From Bacteroidota bacterium (lineage in GTDB: Bacteria; Bacteroidota; Bacteroidia; Chitinophagales; Chitinophagaceae): 64,000 nt of DNA. The stretch lies in NCBI GenBank assembly GCA_018267925.1, contig JAFDXO010000168.1, forward strand, positions 1 through 64,000. The letters run 5' to 3'. A program made the translations under genes and the position numbers. This document shows, piece by piece, positions 44,702-53,557 of the stretch (within the stretch, counting starts at the first letter, position 1; the number at the start of each line of letters is the position of its first letter). A model generated the notes under the pieces. The model had not been told where the DNA came from, searched no databases, and saw only the letters and a list, made by a program, of their open reading frames with translations.

Positions 44702-45376
44702 CTAATTATGAGTTGTCTGTCTTTGCTGTTGTTGTTGATATTGTTGGTAGCGATAATAGTTTGTCGCTTCCAATTCTCTTACAATTTGCTCCATATCTTT
44801 ATCATCTCCTGTGGGGTCGTAAGCTTTTTTCAAATTATTGTTAAAGAGTAAGGCAACGGATTGGTAAATCACTGCATTAAACCCCCCTTTAACTTCTTTG
44901 ATTATGCTATAACAATTTCGTCCGGTTTGCCTATTGATTAGTTTTACCAACACTTGTCCTTGACTGATGGTCATGTTTTCAAGCTCGCCTTTAAACTTAG
45001 CTTTCAAGTCTTTTTCAACGGATTTCATGTATTGTTTTTTTGCCTTTTCGTCGGGAATATGCTCCATATAGGCATAAACATCTTTTAGCACTCCTGCGGC
45101 AATGACAGCATAGGGATAAGTTTTGTAAATATTATATCGTAGTCGGTTATATTCTGTTTGTCGGCGTACCCAACGTTTGGGTAATTTATCTATCACATCT
45201 ACATCGTCCATAAAGACCATCGGAATAGTGTCACGCCCTTCTATCACCGCTCCAAGAAGAATGGTGTCTGTTGCTGTCTTTTGTTGAGCTGAAGCTACAT
45301 TGAACCAAAGCAATAGTATCCATGTGCCAACTAAGGCAGATATGGATGGAAACTCGATATGCCGAACAACGACCAT
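44702..45376 (-). CDS. DUF4294-family protein with glutamine-rich tail
   Basis: The 224-residue product has an N-terminal signal or anchor (about 12-30, ending VASAQQ) and the DUF4294 core (about 60-190; RDTIPMVFMDDVDVIDKLPKRW is the characteristic region, followed by YRLRYNIYKTYPYA-like residues). The C-terminus is mostly Gln and Tyr (YYRYQQYQQQQQRQT). The family is found only in Bacteroidota and has no known function. The low-complexity tail is unusual and may be length-variable between strains. Confidence 0.85.
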   Translation of the reverse strand: MVVVRHIEFPSISALVGTWILLLWFNVASAQQKTATDTILLGAVIEGRDTIPMVFMDDVDVIDKLPKRWVRRQTEYNRLRYNIYKTYPYAVIAAGVLKDVYAYMEHIPDEKAKKQYMKSVEKDLKAKFKGELENMTISQGQVLVKLINRQTGRNCYSIIKEVKGGFNAVIYQSVALLFNNNLKKAYDPTGDDKDMEQIVRELEATNYYRYQQYQQQQQRQTTHN

Positions 45377-45426
45377 AGCCGTAAAGTTCTGCTATTCTTT
45401 AGCTTTTTAAACTTTTAGCTTGAATT

Positions 45427-46155
45427 TTAGTAAGATTTTATTTCTATTCCACCACAAAAAACGGAACCACGAAGAACCAACGTTTTTTTGTTCATTGCTG
45501 ATTCCGGTTGCCGTAAATGACGTTTATCTTCAACGCTGCCCAATACCGTTTCTACTTCGTTTTTGACATCCCAATCTGATGGGATAATAATTTCACATCC
45601 ACCAAATGAAACTTGCACTTCTAAAATCATTGTAGGATTTTCACTTTCTGCTTGTAGCAAATTAATTTCTGCACCACCAAAATTTGCTGTTACCTTTCCT
45701 CCATTAAAATTCTTAGAAGTAACAATTTCTTTTCTACCGCCAAAAACCACATTAGCATTTACGGTTTGTCCATCGTTCAAAGTTGAACATTTCATGTCCA
45801 TCCAAGACTTTTTTTTTCTGGGTTTTAGGATGATGAAAAGCCCACCCAGCATGACGAGTAAGGGCATGACAATATCTTCGGAATCTATAGCCTTGTCTCC
45901 TACATGAAAAGTAAAGGCTGGAATGAGATTAAACACACCAATAGCAAGTAAAATATAGGGTGCCGGTGTTGAGAAACGGTTTCGCACACCAATCAATAAG
46001 CCAATAACTATCAGAACGAGTGGCCAAGTAATTTCAAAATCAAAATGGGGTAAGAGCCCTATTTTTTCAAGAAAAAGCCCAGCACCTATTAGAACTATAA
46101 TGACACCAAATAACGCTTTATTGCTACGAGAAGGAAGGGGATGATTGTTGCGCAT
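45427..46155 (-). CDS. LiaF-like membrane protein
   Basis: The 242-residue product has four helices in the first 115 residues, in the LiaI/LiaF-type arrangement (ITWPLVLIVIGLLIGVRN is the typical second to third helix stretch). It is followed by a beta-helical C-terminal domain with repeated short strands and glycines (ANVVFGGRKEIV, then ANFGGAEINLLQA, VSFGGCEIIIPSDW). LiaF proteins in Firmicutes sense cell-envelope stress, but Bacteroidota members are often linked to a LytTR system that is not seen here. A function in envelope stress is inference. Confidence 0.75.
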   Translation of the reverse strand: MRNNHPLPSRSNKALFGVIIVLIGAGLFLEKIGLLPHFDFEITWPLVLIVIGLLIGVRNRFSTPAPYILLAIGVFNLIPAFTFHVGDKAIDSEDIVMPLLVMLGGLFIILKPRKKKSWMDMKCSTLNDGQTVNANVVFGGRKEIVTSKNFNGGKVTANFGGAEINLLQAESENPTMILEVQVSFGGCEIIIPSDWDVKNEVETVLGSVEDKRHLRQPESAMNKKTLVLRGSVFCGGIEIKSY

Positions 46156-46297
46156 AATGATTATCTAATTTTTTGTAAAAGTACCGTTGGCTATCGGCTT
46201 CGGAAAGTTTACTTAGGCAAAGTATTGCATCTTGTCGGTAAAGCTATGTACAACATCGGTAAATGAAGAGCTACTAAAACGAAAAATGAAATGATAT

Positions 46298-47125
46298 TCA
46301 AGCAATTTTCAAGCTTGTCATAGTAATAGATCCGGCCAAAGGTTTATCATTGAAAAGGTTTATTTTCTCGTTTTCATCTTTTAAAGCTAAAGCATACAAT
46401 AAGGGTAAATAATGTTCTGGTGAAGGAATTGCCAACTTAAAAGAACTGCCCAGTTTTTGATAATTTATCAAGGATAGATGATCGTCATTTAGTATGAACT
46501 GTTTCATTGTTTCGCTTGCTTCTAATGCCCAATCAAAGCCGTATTGCTCGTTGATGTGTTGCCAAGAAATCAGCCCCAGATTGTGTACCATATTGCCACT
46601 TCCCACAATCAATACACCGCGCTCTCTAAGAGGTTTTAGCTGCCTTGCCAATTCATAATGATAAAGTGGAGTTTGATAATGATCAATGCTCATTTCAATA
46701 ATGGGCACTTCTGCCGCAGGATATAGGTGTTTTAAAACAGTCCATGCACCATGATCCAAACCCCATTGATGTTCGTCTAAACCTACATTTGTCTTAGTTA
46801 CTAAATCCTTTGTATCCCGAGCCAACTGAGGGCTACCCGGGGCAGGATATTGTACTTGATATAAAGCCTCGGGAAACCCACCAAAGTCATGGATCGTGCG
46901 TGGCTGCTGCATTGCCGTAACAAATGTGCCTTTTGTTTCCCAATGAGCACTAATGCAAAGGATCGCATGGGGGCGAGGTAACTCTTTTGACAATTTTTTA
47001 AAACCGTGTACAAACTCGTTGTTTTCAATGGCATTCATAGGACTGCCGTGACCCAAAAACAATACAGGCATTTTTTCGCTTGGATGCAAAGAGGTGGTGG
47101 CTTTATCTAATTCTTTCAACGTCAT
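46298..47125 (-). CDS. ygiD: 4,5-DOPA extradiol dioxygenase-like protein (YgiD family)
   Basis: The ATG at 47125 gives 275 residues; the longer frame would reach into the AraC-gene promoter. Hallmarks are PVLFLGHGSPMNAIENN near the start with the metal His, ISAHWETKG with the second His, and LDHGAWTVLKHLYP. The class III ring-cleaving fold uses Fe2+ or Zn2+. YgiD acts on DOPA in vitro, but the cellular substrate is not settled. It is divergent from the AraC-type gene, with 136 bases between the starts, so that regulator probably controls it. Confidence 0.88.
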   Translation of the reverse strand: MTLKELDKATTSLHPSEKMPVLFLGHGSPMNAIENNEFVHGFKKLSKELPRPHAILCISAHWETKGTFVTAMQQPRTIHDFGGFPEALYQVQYPAPGSPQLARDTKDLVTKTNVGLDEHQWGLDHGAWTVLKHLYPAAEVPIIEMSIDHYQTPLYHYELARQLKPLRERGVLIVGSGNMVHNLGLISWQHINEQYGFDWALEASETMKQFILNDDHLSLINYQKLGSSFKLAIPSPEHYLPLLYALALKDENEKINLFNDKPLAGSITMTSLKIA

Positions 47126-47261
47126 AAAGAGGATTTGACGGAATGAGGTGAAAGTATGGAAAATTGTGCTTCTAAAACACAAAATCATGAATACGGTGAC
47201 TTACCTTGCGACTTCAGATTATCCTAAAAGATGCACTTGACCAGTTTATCTAAACATTTGT

Positions 47262-48092
47262 ATGAATCCCAGCTATCCTACTTACACATACACTTCAGAA
47301 GATGCTCAATTAGAATTAGCTCGTTTCGTTGCTTTAGATAACCCCGAAAGCTATCCATTCGACAACTTCCATGCGCATGAGTACAATGAGATATTAGTGT
47401 TTATTAATGGTGGCGGTTGCCATAATGTAAATTTCAAAAACCATTTTATTGAGCATCACTCTATTCACCTTCTTGCTGCTAATGATTTGCATTGGGTAGA
47501 ACGTTCCATGAAATCAACAGGCTTCGCCATTGTATATAAAGAACAGTTTTTACAAAAACTGCAAATAGTGAATCCCAATTTTGATTTTTGTAGTTTGTTT
47601 AATTTTTCTAGAATTATCAATTTGAATGAGCAAGAAGCAAAAGATTTTGAGTTTATATTCAGAGAAATACTGCACAATAAAACACAGTCTGCTTATATGC
47701 TTCAACTCATTGGGGTGTTTATTTCAAAGATTGCCAATCTAAGCTATACAGAACCTACTACTAAAAAAATTTTTGACCCAATCGTTCCCGAATTGATAAA
47801 GTTGATAGAAAAAAATTTCAAGAGCCAAAAGACAATTAGTTTTTACGCTAATAAATTAAACCTTACGCCAAGAACACTACAAAACAGATTTAAGAAAGCA
47901 TCGTCCATTTCCATAACAGAATTGATACAAGAGCGAGTATTAAAAGAAGCTAAGAAACTGCTTTGCACAAGCTCAATGAGCATCCGTGATATTGCCGATG
48001 AATTAGGATTTAAAGAGCCGGCACACTTTACTAATTGGTTTAAAAAATCGGCAAAGTGCTTACCAATAGAATATAAATACGAAAACGACTAA
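47262..48092 (+). CDS. AraC-family transcriptional regulator
   Basis: The 276-residue product has an N-terminal cupin (about 25-90, with FHAHEYNEILVFINGGG) and C-terminal twin HTH (about 185-275; the second helix region reads MSIRDIADELGFKEPAHFTNWFKK). The His-x-His-x5-Glu pattern in the cupin is typical for binding a small ligand. It is divergent from the YgiD gene and is its likely regulator. Confidence 0.9.
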   Translation: MNPSYPTYTYTSEDAQLELARFVALDNPESYPFDNFHAHEYNEILVFINGGGCHNVNFKNHFIEHHSIHLLAANDLHWVERSMKSTGFAIVYKEQFLQKLQIVNPNFDFCSLFNFSRIINLNEQEAKDFEFIFREILHNKTQSAYMLQLIGVFISKIANLSYTEPTTKKIFDPIVPELIKLIEKNFKSQKTISFYANKLNLTPRTLQNRFKKASSISITELIQERVLKEAKKLLCTSSMSIRDIADELGFKEPAHFTNWFKKSAKCLPIEYKYEND

Positions 48093-48097
48093 AATAA

Positions 48098-48130
48098 AAA
48101 AGCCACGAACAATATCGTCAATGGCTTTTT
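48098..48130. terminator. Bidirectional terminator between the AraC gene and T9SS gene
   Basis: The arms AAAAGCCA (48098-48105) and TGGCTTTT (48122-48129) enclose a 16-base partly paired loop. A and T tracts on the two sides fit termination of both convergent genes. Confidence 0.75.
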
Positions 48131-48149
48131 GTTCAAACATTTTGTCTGA

Positions 48150-49430
48150 TTATGGAACTATAACTTTTTCATACACACTTCCTTGCTCTGTGCGAATAAC
48201 CAAAAAATAAACCCCACTTGGCAAGCCGGAAACATTCAACACCCTGTCGCTTTTGCTGTATGTCCTTATGCTTTTTCCAGACAGATCTATTAGTTGAATG
48301 CCTTGTATTTTTAAGCTATTCTCGTAGTCCAAATTGATGATGTTATTGGTGGGGTTAGGATAAATTTTGAATTGAGATTTTAGAGCAGGATTATTAATGC
48401 CTAATTCGGTTGCTTTTGTTATATACTGATAGATATAAGAATCTCCGTTAAATGTTCCGGGCAACGCCGTTAATAGAAGTGTGCTATCATTAGCAATTGT
48501 AAAATTTAAAGGTAGCGCAAACATATTAACATAATCAAAAGTGTCGTTAACCCAAGTTAAACCCCCGTTAGTTGTTTTTAAAATGATACTATTTTGTACA
48601 ATTGCAAAGCCAAAATTTTCCTTTAAAAAAGCAAATTGAGTAACTGAATAATTATGACTTGGGTTTACATCCGTCCAAGTGAATCCACCATTTGTGGTTT
48701 TGATAAAAATGCCTCCTTCGCCCATGGCATAACCAATATTAATATCAAGCATTTGTACCTGGCGTAAATCTTTATAGTCCCAAGCTTTGGTTTGTTTCAT
48801 TGTAGAATAATAGGCAAGATGCCAATTAGCACCTCCATTCATTGTATGATAAATGGAGTTTTCCCAAATGCTATCAGAGGTACTATAATTAGTACAAGCA
48901 ATGATGCCGTTCATTTCATCCGTAAAACTAAAACTTTGCAACGCATTTTCTCTTCCTAATGGGCTAATAGGAATATAGGTTTTTACAAAACTTATGCCTG
49001 CATCGTTCGTTTTATAGATTATTTTTCGAGTTGAAAAAAAGGCAGTAGCATTATTAAAAAAATGCACTCCCGTTAGTGGGTTTATTTCACCGGAAATAAA
49101 ATACCGTGTCCAATTTAGCCCACCATCTACCGATTTTACATAACTTCCGTTTTCAGAAGGCATATAAACTGTATTGCTATCTACAAAAAATGCTCCTCCC
49201 GACATTTGCCATGGAGTGTCTATCCAATTCAGTGTTGTAAAAGACAACCCTTTGTTGGTTGATAAAAAATAACTCGTATTGTTGCCAATGTACTTGGGAA
49301 TAGCTAAAATTTTAGATCCCTTTACTCCGGCATAAAAAACACGGGTGCTGTCAAAGTGAGCCATTTCTTTCCATTGTGCTTTTGCATTTGCACCAATTGT
49401 AAGGCATAAAACTAACAGTATGTTTTTCAT
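48150..49430 (-). CDS. Type IX-secreted beta-propeller protein (YCF48/BNR-like)
   Basis: The 426-residue product has a signal peptide (about 1-18, NAKAQW), a body of sortilin/BNR-like repeats (KTTNGGFTWTDVNPSH, KTTNGGLTWVNDT, NDAGISFVK; Asp/Asn-x-G-x-x-W boxes), and a type A C-terminal sorting domain (about 348-426; FKIYPNPTNN, then LSGKSIRTY and GVYFLVIRT). The sorting domain directs passage through the T9SS and attachment at the cell surface. Ligand or activity is unknown. It follows its paralogue by 17 bases in the same operon, and the two sorting domains are nearly identical. Confidence 0.88.
   Translation of the reverse strand: MKNILLVLCLTIGANAKAQWKEMAHFDSTRVFYAGVKGSKILAIPKYIGNNTSYFLSTNKGLSFTTLNWIDTPWQMSGGAFFVDSNTVYMPSENGSYVKSVDGGLNWTRYFISGEINPLTGVHFFNNATAFFSTRKIIYKTNDAGISFVKTYIPISPLGRENALQSFSFTDEMNGIIACTNYSTSDSIWENSIYHTMNGGANWHLAYYSTMKQTKAWDYKDLRQVQMLDINIGYAMGEGGIFIKTTNGGFTWTDVNPSHNYSVTQFAFLKENFGFAIVQNSIILKTTNGGLTWVNDTFDYVNMFALPLNFTIANDSTLLLTALPGTFNGDSYIYQYITKATELGINNPALKSQFKIYPNPTNNIINLDYENSLKIQGIQLIDLSGKSIRTYSKSDRVLNVSGLPSGVYFLVIRTEQGSVYEKVIVP
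48165..48399 (-). repeat. 235-bp direct repeat, copy 1 (T9SS sorting domain)
   Basis: This stretch encodes the sorting domain of the first protein and matches 49463-49697 base for base except at four positions that I can see, about 98 percent identity. The flanking coding sequences are unalike at the DNA level. Confidence 0.9.
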
Positions 49431-49447
49431 ATTGTCAATGTGTTTTT

Positions 49448-50680
49448 TTAATTAATTAAAATTTTTTCATACACACTTCCTTGCTCTGTGCGAATAACTA
49501 AAAAATAAACCCCACTTGACAAGCCGGAAACATTCAACACCCTGTCGCTTTTGCTGTATGTCCTTATGCCTTTTCCAGACAGGTCTATTAGTTGAATGCC
49601 TTGTATTTTTAAGCTATTCTCGTAGTCCAAATTGATGATGTTATTGGTGGGGTTAGGATAAATTTTGAATTGAGATTTTAGAGCAGGATTATTAATGGTT
49701 GTCGTTCCGCCTCCATTGGTTGTTTTGTACAAAAAATTTCCTGCTAACAAAAAGCCGGTATTACCGCTTGGCGAAAACTGAATATCACTTACTATATTCA
49801 AGGGTGACATCATTTGAGGATTCCAACTTGCTCCGCCATCGGTTGTTTTATAAATAGTACCCAAAGCATTGCTATATCCTGTATTTTCATCGGTAAACCA
49901 CAGTGCAGAAATTACATTTCCGGGGGGGATGGTAGTTTCTGCCCAAGTAGTGCCACCATCCGTTGTTTTAAATAGTTTTCCAAAATTGCCGCCCACATAG
50001 CCCACACGCTCGTTTACAAAATGTGCTTTAATAAAACTGCCTGAATAGTCCCATTCTTTTACAATTACCCAAGTATTACCAAAATCGGTTGTTCTATAAA
50101 TTCTCCCTTTACGCAATGGAGCTGAGCCTCCAATAGTGGTAAGAAAACCTAATGAACCATTGTAGAAATAAATATCAGAAACCTGATTATTATTAACTAC
50201 TGTATCATAATTAACTTGTTGCCAAGTGCTTCCGGCATCTGTAGTTCTATACAAGTCATAACTGTAACCCAACACCATACCAGAGTCTATATTAACAAAG
50301 TCTATTTTTTCAAACAAAAACTGATATTTACCTACGCTATCACGAGTAAGCGTTTCCCAACTTTTTCCTGCATTTGTAGTACGCAATACTATGTTTCGAT
50401 GAGGAGTAAACCAACCGCCACCGCAAGCAAAACCAACAGAGTCATTTACAAAATCCATATCTTGAATAAACTCACTATCATATTCAGTGATAAAATGATT
50501 CCACTTCAAACCTCCGTCATGAGAGTAGTACATAGTTTTTGCATCGTAGGAATAAAATAAATTGCTATCACTCGGTGCAGAAAATGCTCCATTGGCCAAA
50601 GTAGGTGTGTATATTGCCTTCCATTGTGCCTTGCTCCAAAAGGGAACGAATAAAATTAGGGCAGCTAATACGCTCTTCAT
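49448..50680 (-). CDS. Type IX-secreted beta-propeller protein (YCF48/BNR-like), paralogue
   Basis: The 410-residue product has a signal peptide (about 1-19, SKAQW) and at least six propeller boxes (YSHDGGLKWNH, TTNAGKSWETL, TTDAGSTWQQV, TTDFGNTWVIV, TTDGGTTWAET, TTDGGASWNPQ), more regular than those of its neighbour. A type A sorting domain (about 332-410) ends the protein. It is the first gene of a two-gene operon. The shared domain with the following gene suggests a duplication in which only the sorting domain has been kept identical. Confidence 0.9.
   Translation of the reverse strand: MKSVLAALILFVPFWSKAQWKAIYTPTLANGAFSAPSDSNLFYSYDAKTMYYSHDGGLKWNHFITEYDSEFIQDMDFVNDSVGFACGGGWFTPHRNIVLRTTNAGKSWETLTRDSVGKYQFLFEKIDFVNIDSGMVLGYSYDLYRTTDAGSTWQQVNYDTVVNNNQVSDIYFYNGSLGFLTTIGGSAPLRKGRIYRTTDFGNTWVIVKEWDYSGSFIKAHFVNERVGYVGGNFGKLFKTTDGGTTWAETTIPPGNVISALWFTDENTGYSNALGTIYKTTDGGASWNPQMMSPLNIVSDIQFSPSGNTGFLLAGNFLYKTTNGGGTTTINNPALKSQFKIYPNPTNNIINLDYENSLKIQGIQLIDLSGKGIRTYSKSDRVLNVSGLSSGVYFLVIRTEQGSVYEKILIN
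49463..49697 (-). repeat. 235-bp direct repeat, copy 2 (T9SS sorting domain)
   Basis: This is the second copy of the repeat at 48165-48399, offset by 1298 bases, in the same orientation and reading frame. Confidence 0.9.
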
Positions 50681-51105
50681 AGATTTTCAAGTTTGTATGT
50701 AGCAAATCTCATCAAAATAGCACTAAGCATTCTTGCAAAAACATGAAATTAAATTGCAAAAAGTGGTAAAAGATTAGAATCTACCTTGTTTGGGAATTTT
50801 GCATCCAGCATGTCGAATCAACGCTGGTACTAAGTAATGAATAATTAACCATATCATGAGTGATATTCCTTATCCATGAGTTCACACTTTCCCTGATTTT
50901 CTTTGGACATCAACTCGTCTTGTTTGGCATCTATTCTTCTTTGTTTCATTCTGCTAATTGTCTCAATGAGCAAAACTTTTAATTTATGGCGCGTTTTTTG
51001 AGTATGATAAAACGTATAACTGACTTTGGGCACTTTATTCAAAAAATTAGAAACAAATATTTTTCTATGATTCACTTCCGTACATTGTCTTCAATTTTTG
51101 GAACT
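50681..51105. other. Intergenic region between the T9SS operon and a secreted-protein gene
   Basis: About 425 bases. A minus-strand frame at 50854-51075 and the in-frame extension of the rightward gene both lie here, and neither has protein-like features. No clear promoter, repeat or RNA structure was recognised. Confidence 0.4.
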
Positions 51106-51600
51106 ATGCGTTTCTTGTTTACTTCATTGCTTCTTATTTTTTCCACTCTTTCTTTTGCTCAAAACAAGGTGAAAGAACAAGCAAAACAAATGGCTAATGC
51201 CTTGCTGCAAAAAGATTATGCAAGCTATATCAACTACACTTACCCTTCCATAGTAAAAGAAATGGGAGGGAGAGAAAAAATGATTTCGGCTATCGAAAAT
51301 CAAATGAAAAGCATGGAATCTACTGCGCAAATTCTTTCCATTGACTTTGGACAACCCTCTTCCGTCATTCAGGAAAGAGAAGAATTGCAATGTACTATTC
51401 CACAACAAATGGTTTTACAAACACCTCAAGGAAAAGTGCAAACCCAAAGCACACTTATTGGCATATCTAAAGACGAAGGCAACCATTGGTATTTTGTAGA
51501 TATAGGCGATAGAGACTTAAATGCTGTTCGCACATCATTACCCAACATAAGCCGAAAATTGATTTTACCCAAACCGGAGCCGCCTCAATTTGTAAAATAG
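51106..51600 (+). CDS. Secreted protein of unknown function
   Basis: The ATG at 51106 gives 164 residues with a signal peptide ending LSFAQ near 19. An upstream frame start would put a charged 40-residue leader before it. The mature part begins with a helical KEQAKQMANALLQKDYASY stretch that recalls DUF4878/NTF2-like folds, then a short beta-rich domain. No family was assigned with confidence. It is not closely linked to nusB, which has its own promoter. Confidence 0.7.
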   Translation: MRFLFTSLLLIFSTLSFAQNKVKEQAKQMANALLQKDYASYINYTYPSIVKEMGGREKMISAIENQMKSMESTAQILSIDFGQPSSVIQEREELQCTIPQQMVLQTPQGKVQTQSTLIGISKDEGNHWYFVDIGDRDLNAVRTSLPNISRKLILPKPEPPQFVK

Positions 51601-51644
51601 TACCCACCTACATTTTCTCTGAGTTCATTCTTTGCATTTAATGC

Positions 51645-51652
51645 TACCTTTG
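51645..51652 (+). promoter_or_regulatory. -7 element of the nusB promoter
   Basis: TACCTTTG followed by CGCGC matches the -7 consensus 29 bases before the nusB ATG. The -33 box is weak (AGTT at a spacing of about 19). Confidence 0.45.
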
Positions 51653-51681
51653 CGCGCTCAAAACGATTTGGAACGTATTTT

Positions 51682-52620
51682 ATGATTAGCCGGAGAAATA
51701 TTAGAGTGAAGGTAATGCAGACCTTGTACACCTTAGATACAATGGAAAACAAAGACTTGGATCAATTGAAAAAATCCGGCGCATCTATATTGGAAGAGAA
51801 ATTAGACAAATCATTAGACCTTTTCGTGATTTCGGCACTCTACACTTTTTCGGCAGCACAGTATGCCGAAACAGATGCTCATCAACGTGCTTCAAAGTAT
51901 TTGCCTTCACAAGAAGACCTTCATGTCAGCACAAAAATTGCAGGTAATGAGTTTATGTGGAATGTTCGTTCCAATGAAACTTTTGAAGAACGAGTAAAAA
52001 CGCATCATTTAGAGCAATTTTTAAACGATGAATGGACAAAGAAACTCTATCTGGCTTTAGTAAAAACAGAAGCATACCAAAAATACATTGCAGAAAATAC
52101 CCGTAACCCCAAGTCAGAAAAGGCAATCATCAAATTCATTTGGGAACAACTCATTTTGCCAAATGAAGCTTTAATGGAGTATTTTTTTGAGGAACTACCC
52201 GGATGGGAAGATGATAAGACAATGACTCAAATGTTGATGGATAACTTTTTCAAAAGCAATCATAAAAACAATTACTTAAACCTGATTTCACAAGAAAAAC
52301 GCGACTATGCACAAAGCCTGATGCGTAGTGTATTGGAAAAAAAGGACTATTGCATGGAGTTAATTAATCCTAAATTGCAAAATTGGGATTCTGAACGTGT
52401 CGCATTGATAGATTTATTGCTTCTGCAAATGGGCATTTGTGAATTTTTATATTATCCGACTATCCCTACTAAAGTAACCATCAATGAATACATTGAATTA
52501 GCCAAAACTTACAGCACCCCCCAAAGCGGACAATTTGTAAATGGAGTGCTGGATAATATTTTAAAAGATTTAGAAAAGGATAACAAAATACACAAACAAG
52601 ACCGAGTACGTAAATCGTAA
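51682..52620 (+). CDS. nusB: Transcription antitermination protein NusB, extended form
   Basis: The 312-residue product is about twice the length of E. coli NusB. It begins [20 protein letters not shown], as in the first NusB helix, and the C-terminal half (about 185-300) completes the fold, with [25 protein letters not shown] and the [18 protein letters not shown] signature. The inserted middle is typical for Bacteroidota. NusB binds boxA RNA with S10 and supports rRNA antitermination. It is the first gene of a run with the DUF1573 lipoprotein and yajC. Confidence 0.93.
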   Translation: MISRRNIRVKVMQTLYTLDTMENKDLDQLKKSGASILEEKLDKSLDLFVISALYTFSAAQYAETDAHQRASKYLPSQEDLHVSTKIAGNEFMWNVRSNETFEERVKTHHLEQFLNDEWTKKLYLALVKTEAYQKYIAENTRNPKSEKAIIKFIWEQLILPNEALMEYFFEELPGWEDDKTMTQMLMDNFFKSNHKNNYLNLISQEKRDYAQSLMRSVLEKKDYCMELINPKLQNWDSERVALIDLLLLQMGICEFLYYPTIPTKVTINEYIELAKTYSTPQSGQFVNGVLDNILKDLEKDNKIHKQDRVRKS

Positions 52621-52630
52621 ATTTGCGACT

Positions 52631-53152
52631 GTGAAAAATAACTTCATCACAACTTTCTTTGAACCATTAAGTCAAAAAGCCTCGCTTTTGGGAAAATACT
52701 TCATCTTATATTTTGGGGGGATGATAGCTGTTGCTTCTTGTAACAACACACCTAAAGAAAAAGAAAACCCCAATCTCTTATCAACATCCTTGGTTAACAA
52801 TCCACGATCTGCTCTTGGAACAGATACTGCCGTGTTAAACGCATTAGCCAACATGTCTTTTAAAGATACTGTTTATGATTTTGGAACTATAAAACAAGGA
52901 GAAGTAGTCAGTCATGAATATGACTTTACCAATACCGGAAAAAGCCCTCTATTAATCAGCAATGCTGCCGGATCTTGTGGATGTACGGTTGCTGATTTTC
53001 CACGAGAGCCTGTGCAGCCGGGCAAAACCGGAACCATTAAAGTTCAATTTAGCTCGGCCGGAAAAGAAGGACATCAGGAAAAAAGTGTAACCCTGACAAC
53101 CAATTCAACTCGTGGATTACACATCTTATTTATCAAAGGAGAAGTAAAATAG
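52631..53152 (+). CDS. DUF1573 lipoprotein
   Basis: The GTG at 52631 is the only start that keeps the signal; a later ATG inside the hydrophobic core (near codon 31) would leave no signal. The 173-residue product has a lipobox AVASC with mature Cys at about 37 and one DUF1573 domain, an ASH-like Ig fold (FDFGTIKQGEVVSHEYDFTNTG-type strand order, with the SCGCTVADFP motif after it). The family is abundant in Bacteroidota and of unknown role. It is placed between nusB and yajC. Confidence 0.85.
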   Translation: MKNNFITTFFEPLSQKASLLGKYFILYFGGMIAVASCNNTPKEKENPNLLSTSLVNNPRSALGTDTAVLNALANMSFKDTVYDFGTIKQGEVVSHEYDFTNTGKSPLLISNAAGSCGCTVADFPREPVQPGKTGTIKVQFSSAGKEGHQEKSVTLTTNSTRGLHILFIKGEVK

Positions 53153-53188
53153 TAACTTAATTATTCATTTAATAATCATCAAAATCAA

Positions 53189-53542
53189 ATGTTCGTAAAT
53201 CTCGCAACAGTATTGCTACAAGCAGGAAGCCCCAGTCCCATGCCATCTTTATTTATCATGGTCGGAATGATTGTGGTAATGTATTTTTTCATGATTCGCC
53301 CACAAGCAAAACGTGCTAAAGAGCAAAAGAAATTTGCTGAAAGCATTAATGCCGGCGAGCGTGTCATCACATCCGCAGGCATACATGGCACTATTAATCG
53401 TGTAAATGATGACGGTACTTTGCAAATTGAAGTAGGTCGTGGTACATTTATGACTATTGAAAGAAGTGCTGTGTCTATGGAAATGACTAATGCCTACAAG
53501 AAAAAAACAGAAGGAACCGTTGTTGCTTCTGAAACAAAATAG
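53189..53542 (+). CDS. yajC: Sec translocon accessory subunit YajC
   Basis: The 117-residue product has one N-terminal helix (about 17-37, LFIMVGMIVVMYFFMIRPQ) followed by KRAKEQKKFAESINAGERVITSAGIHG, the YajC hallmark, and a small beta-rich domain. YajC associates with SecDF in membrane protein insertion. It is followed by coaE 15 bases downstream, inside which a terminator-like hairpin lies. Confidence 0.94.
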   Translation: MFVNLATVLLQAGSPSPMPSLFIMVGMIVVMYFFMIRPQAKRAKEQKKFAESINAGERVITSAGIHGTINRVNDDGTLQIEVGRGTFMTIERSAVSMEMTNAYKKKTEGTVVASETK

Positions 53543-53557
53543 TAAAATGAACGAACC

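Noticed and set aside
50854..51075. Minus-strand frame of 73 codons upstream of the secreted-protein gene
   Set aside because: Charged but featureless product, with no promoter or partner, lying across an AT-rich gap.
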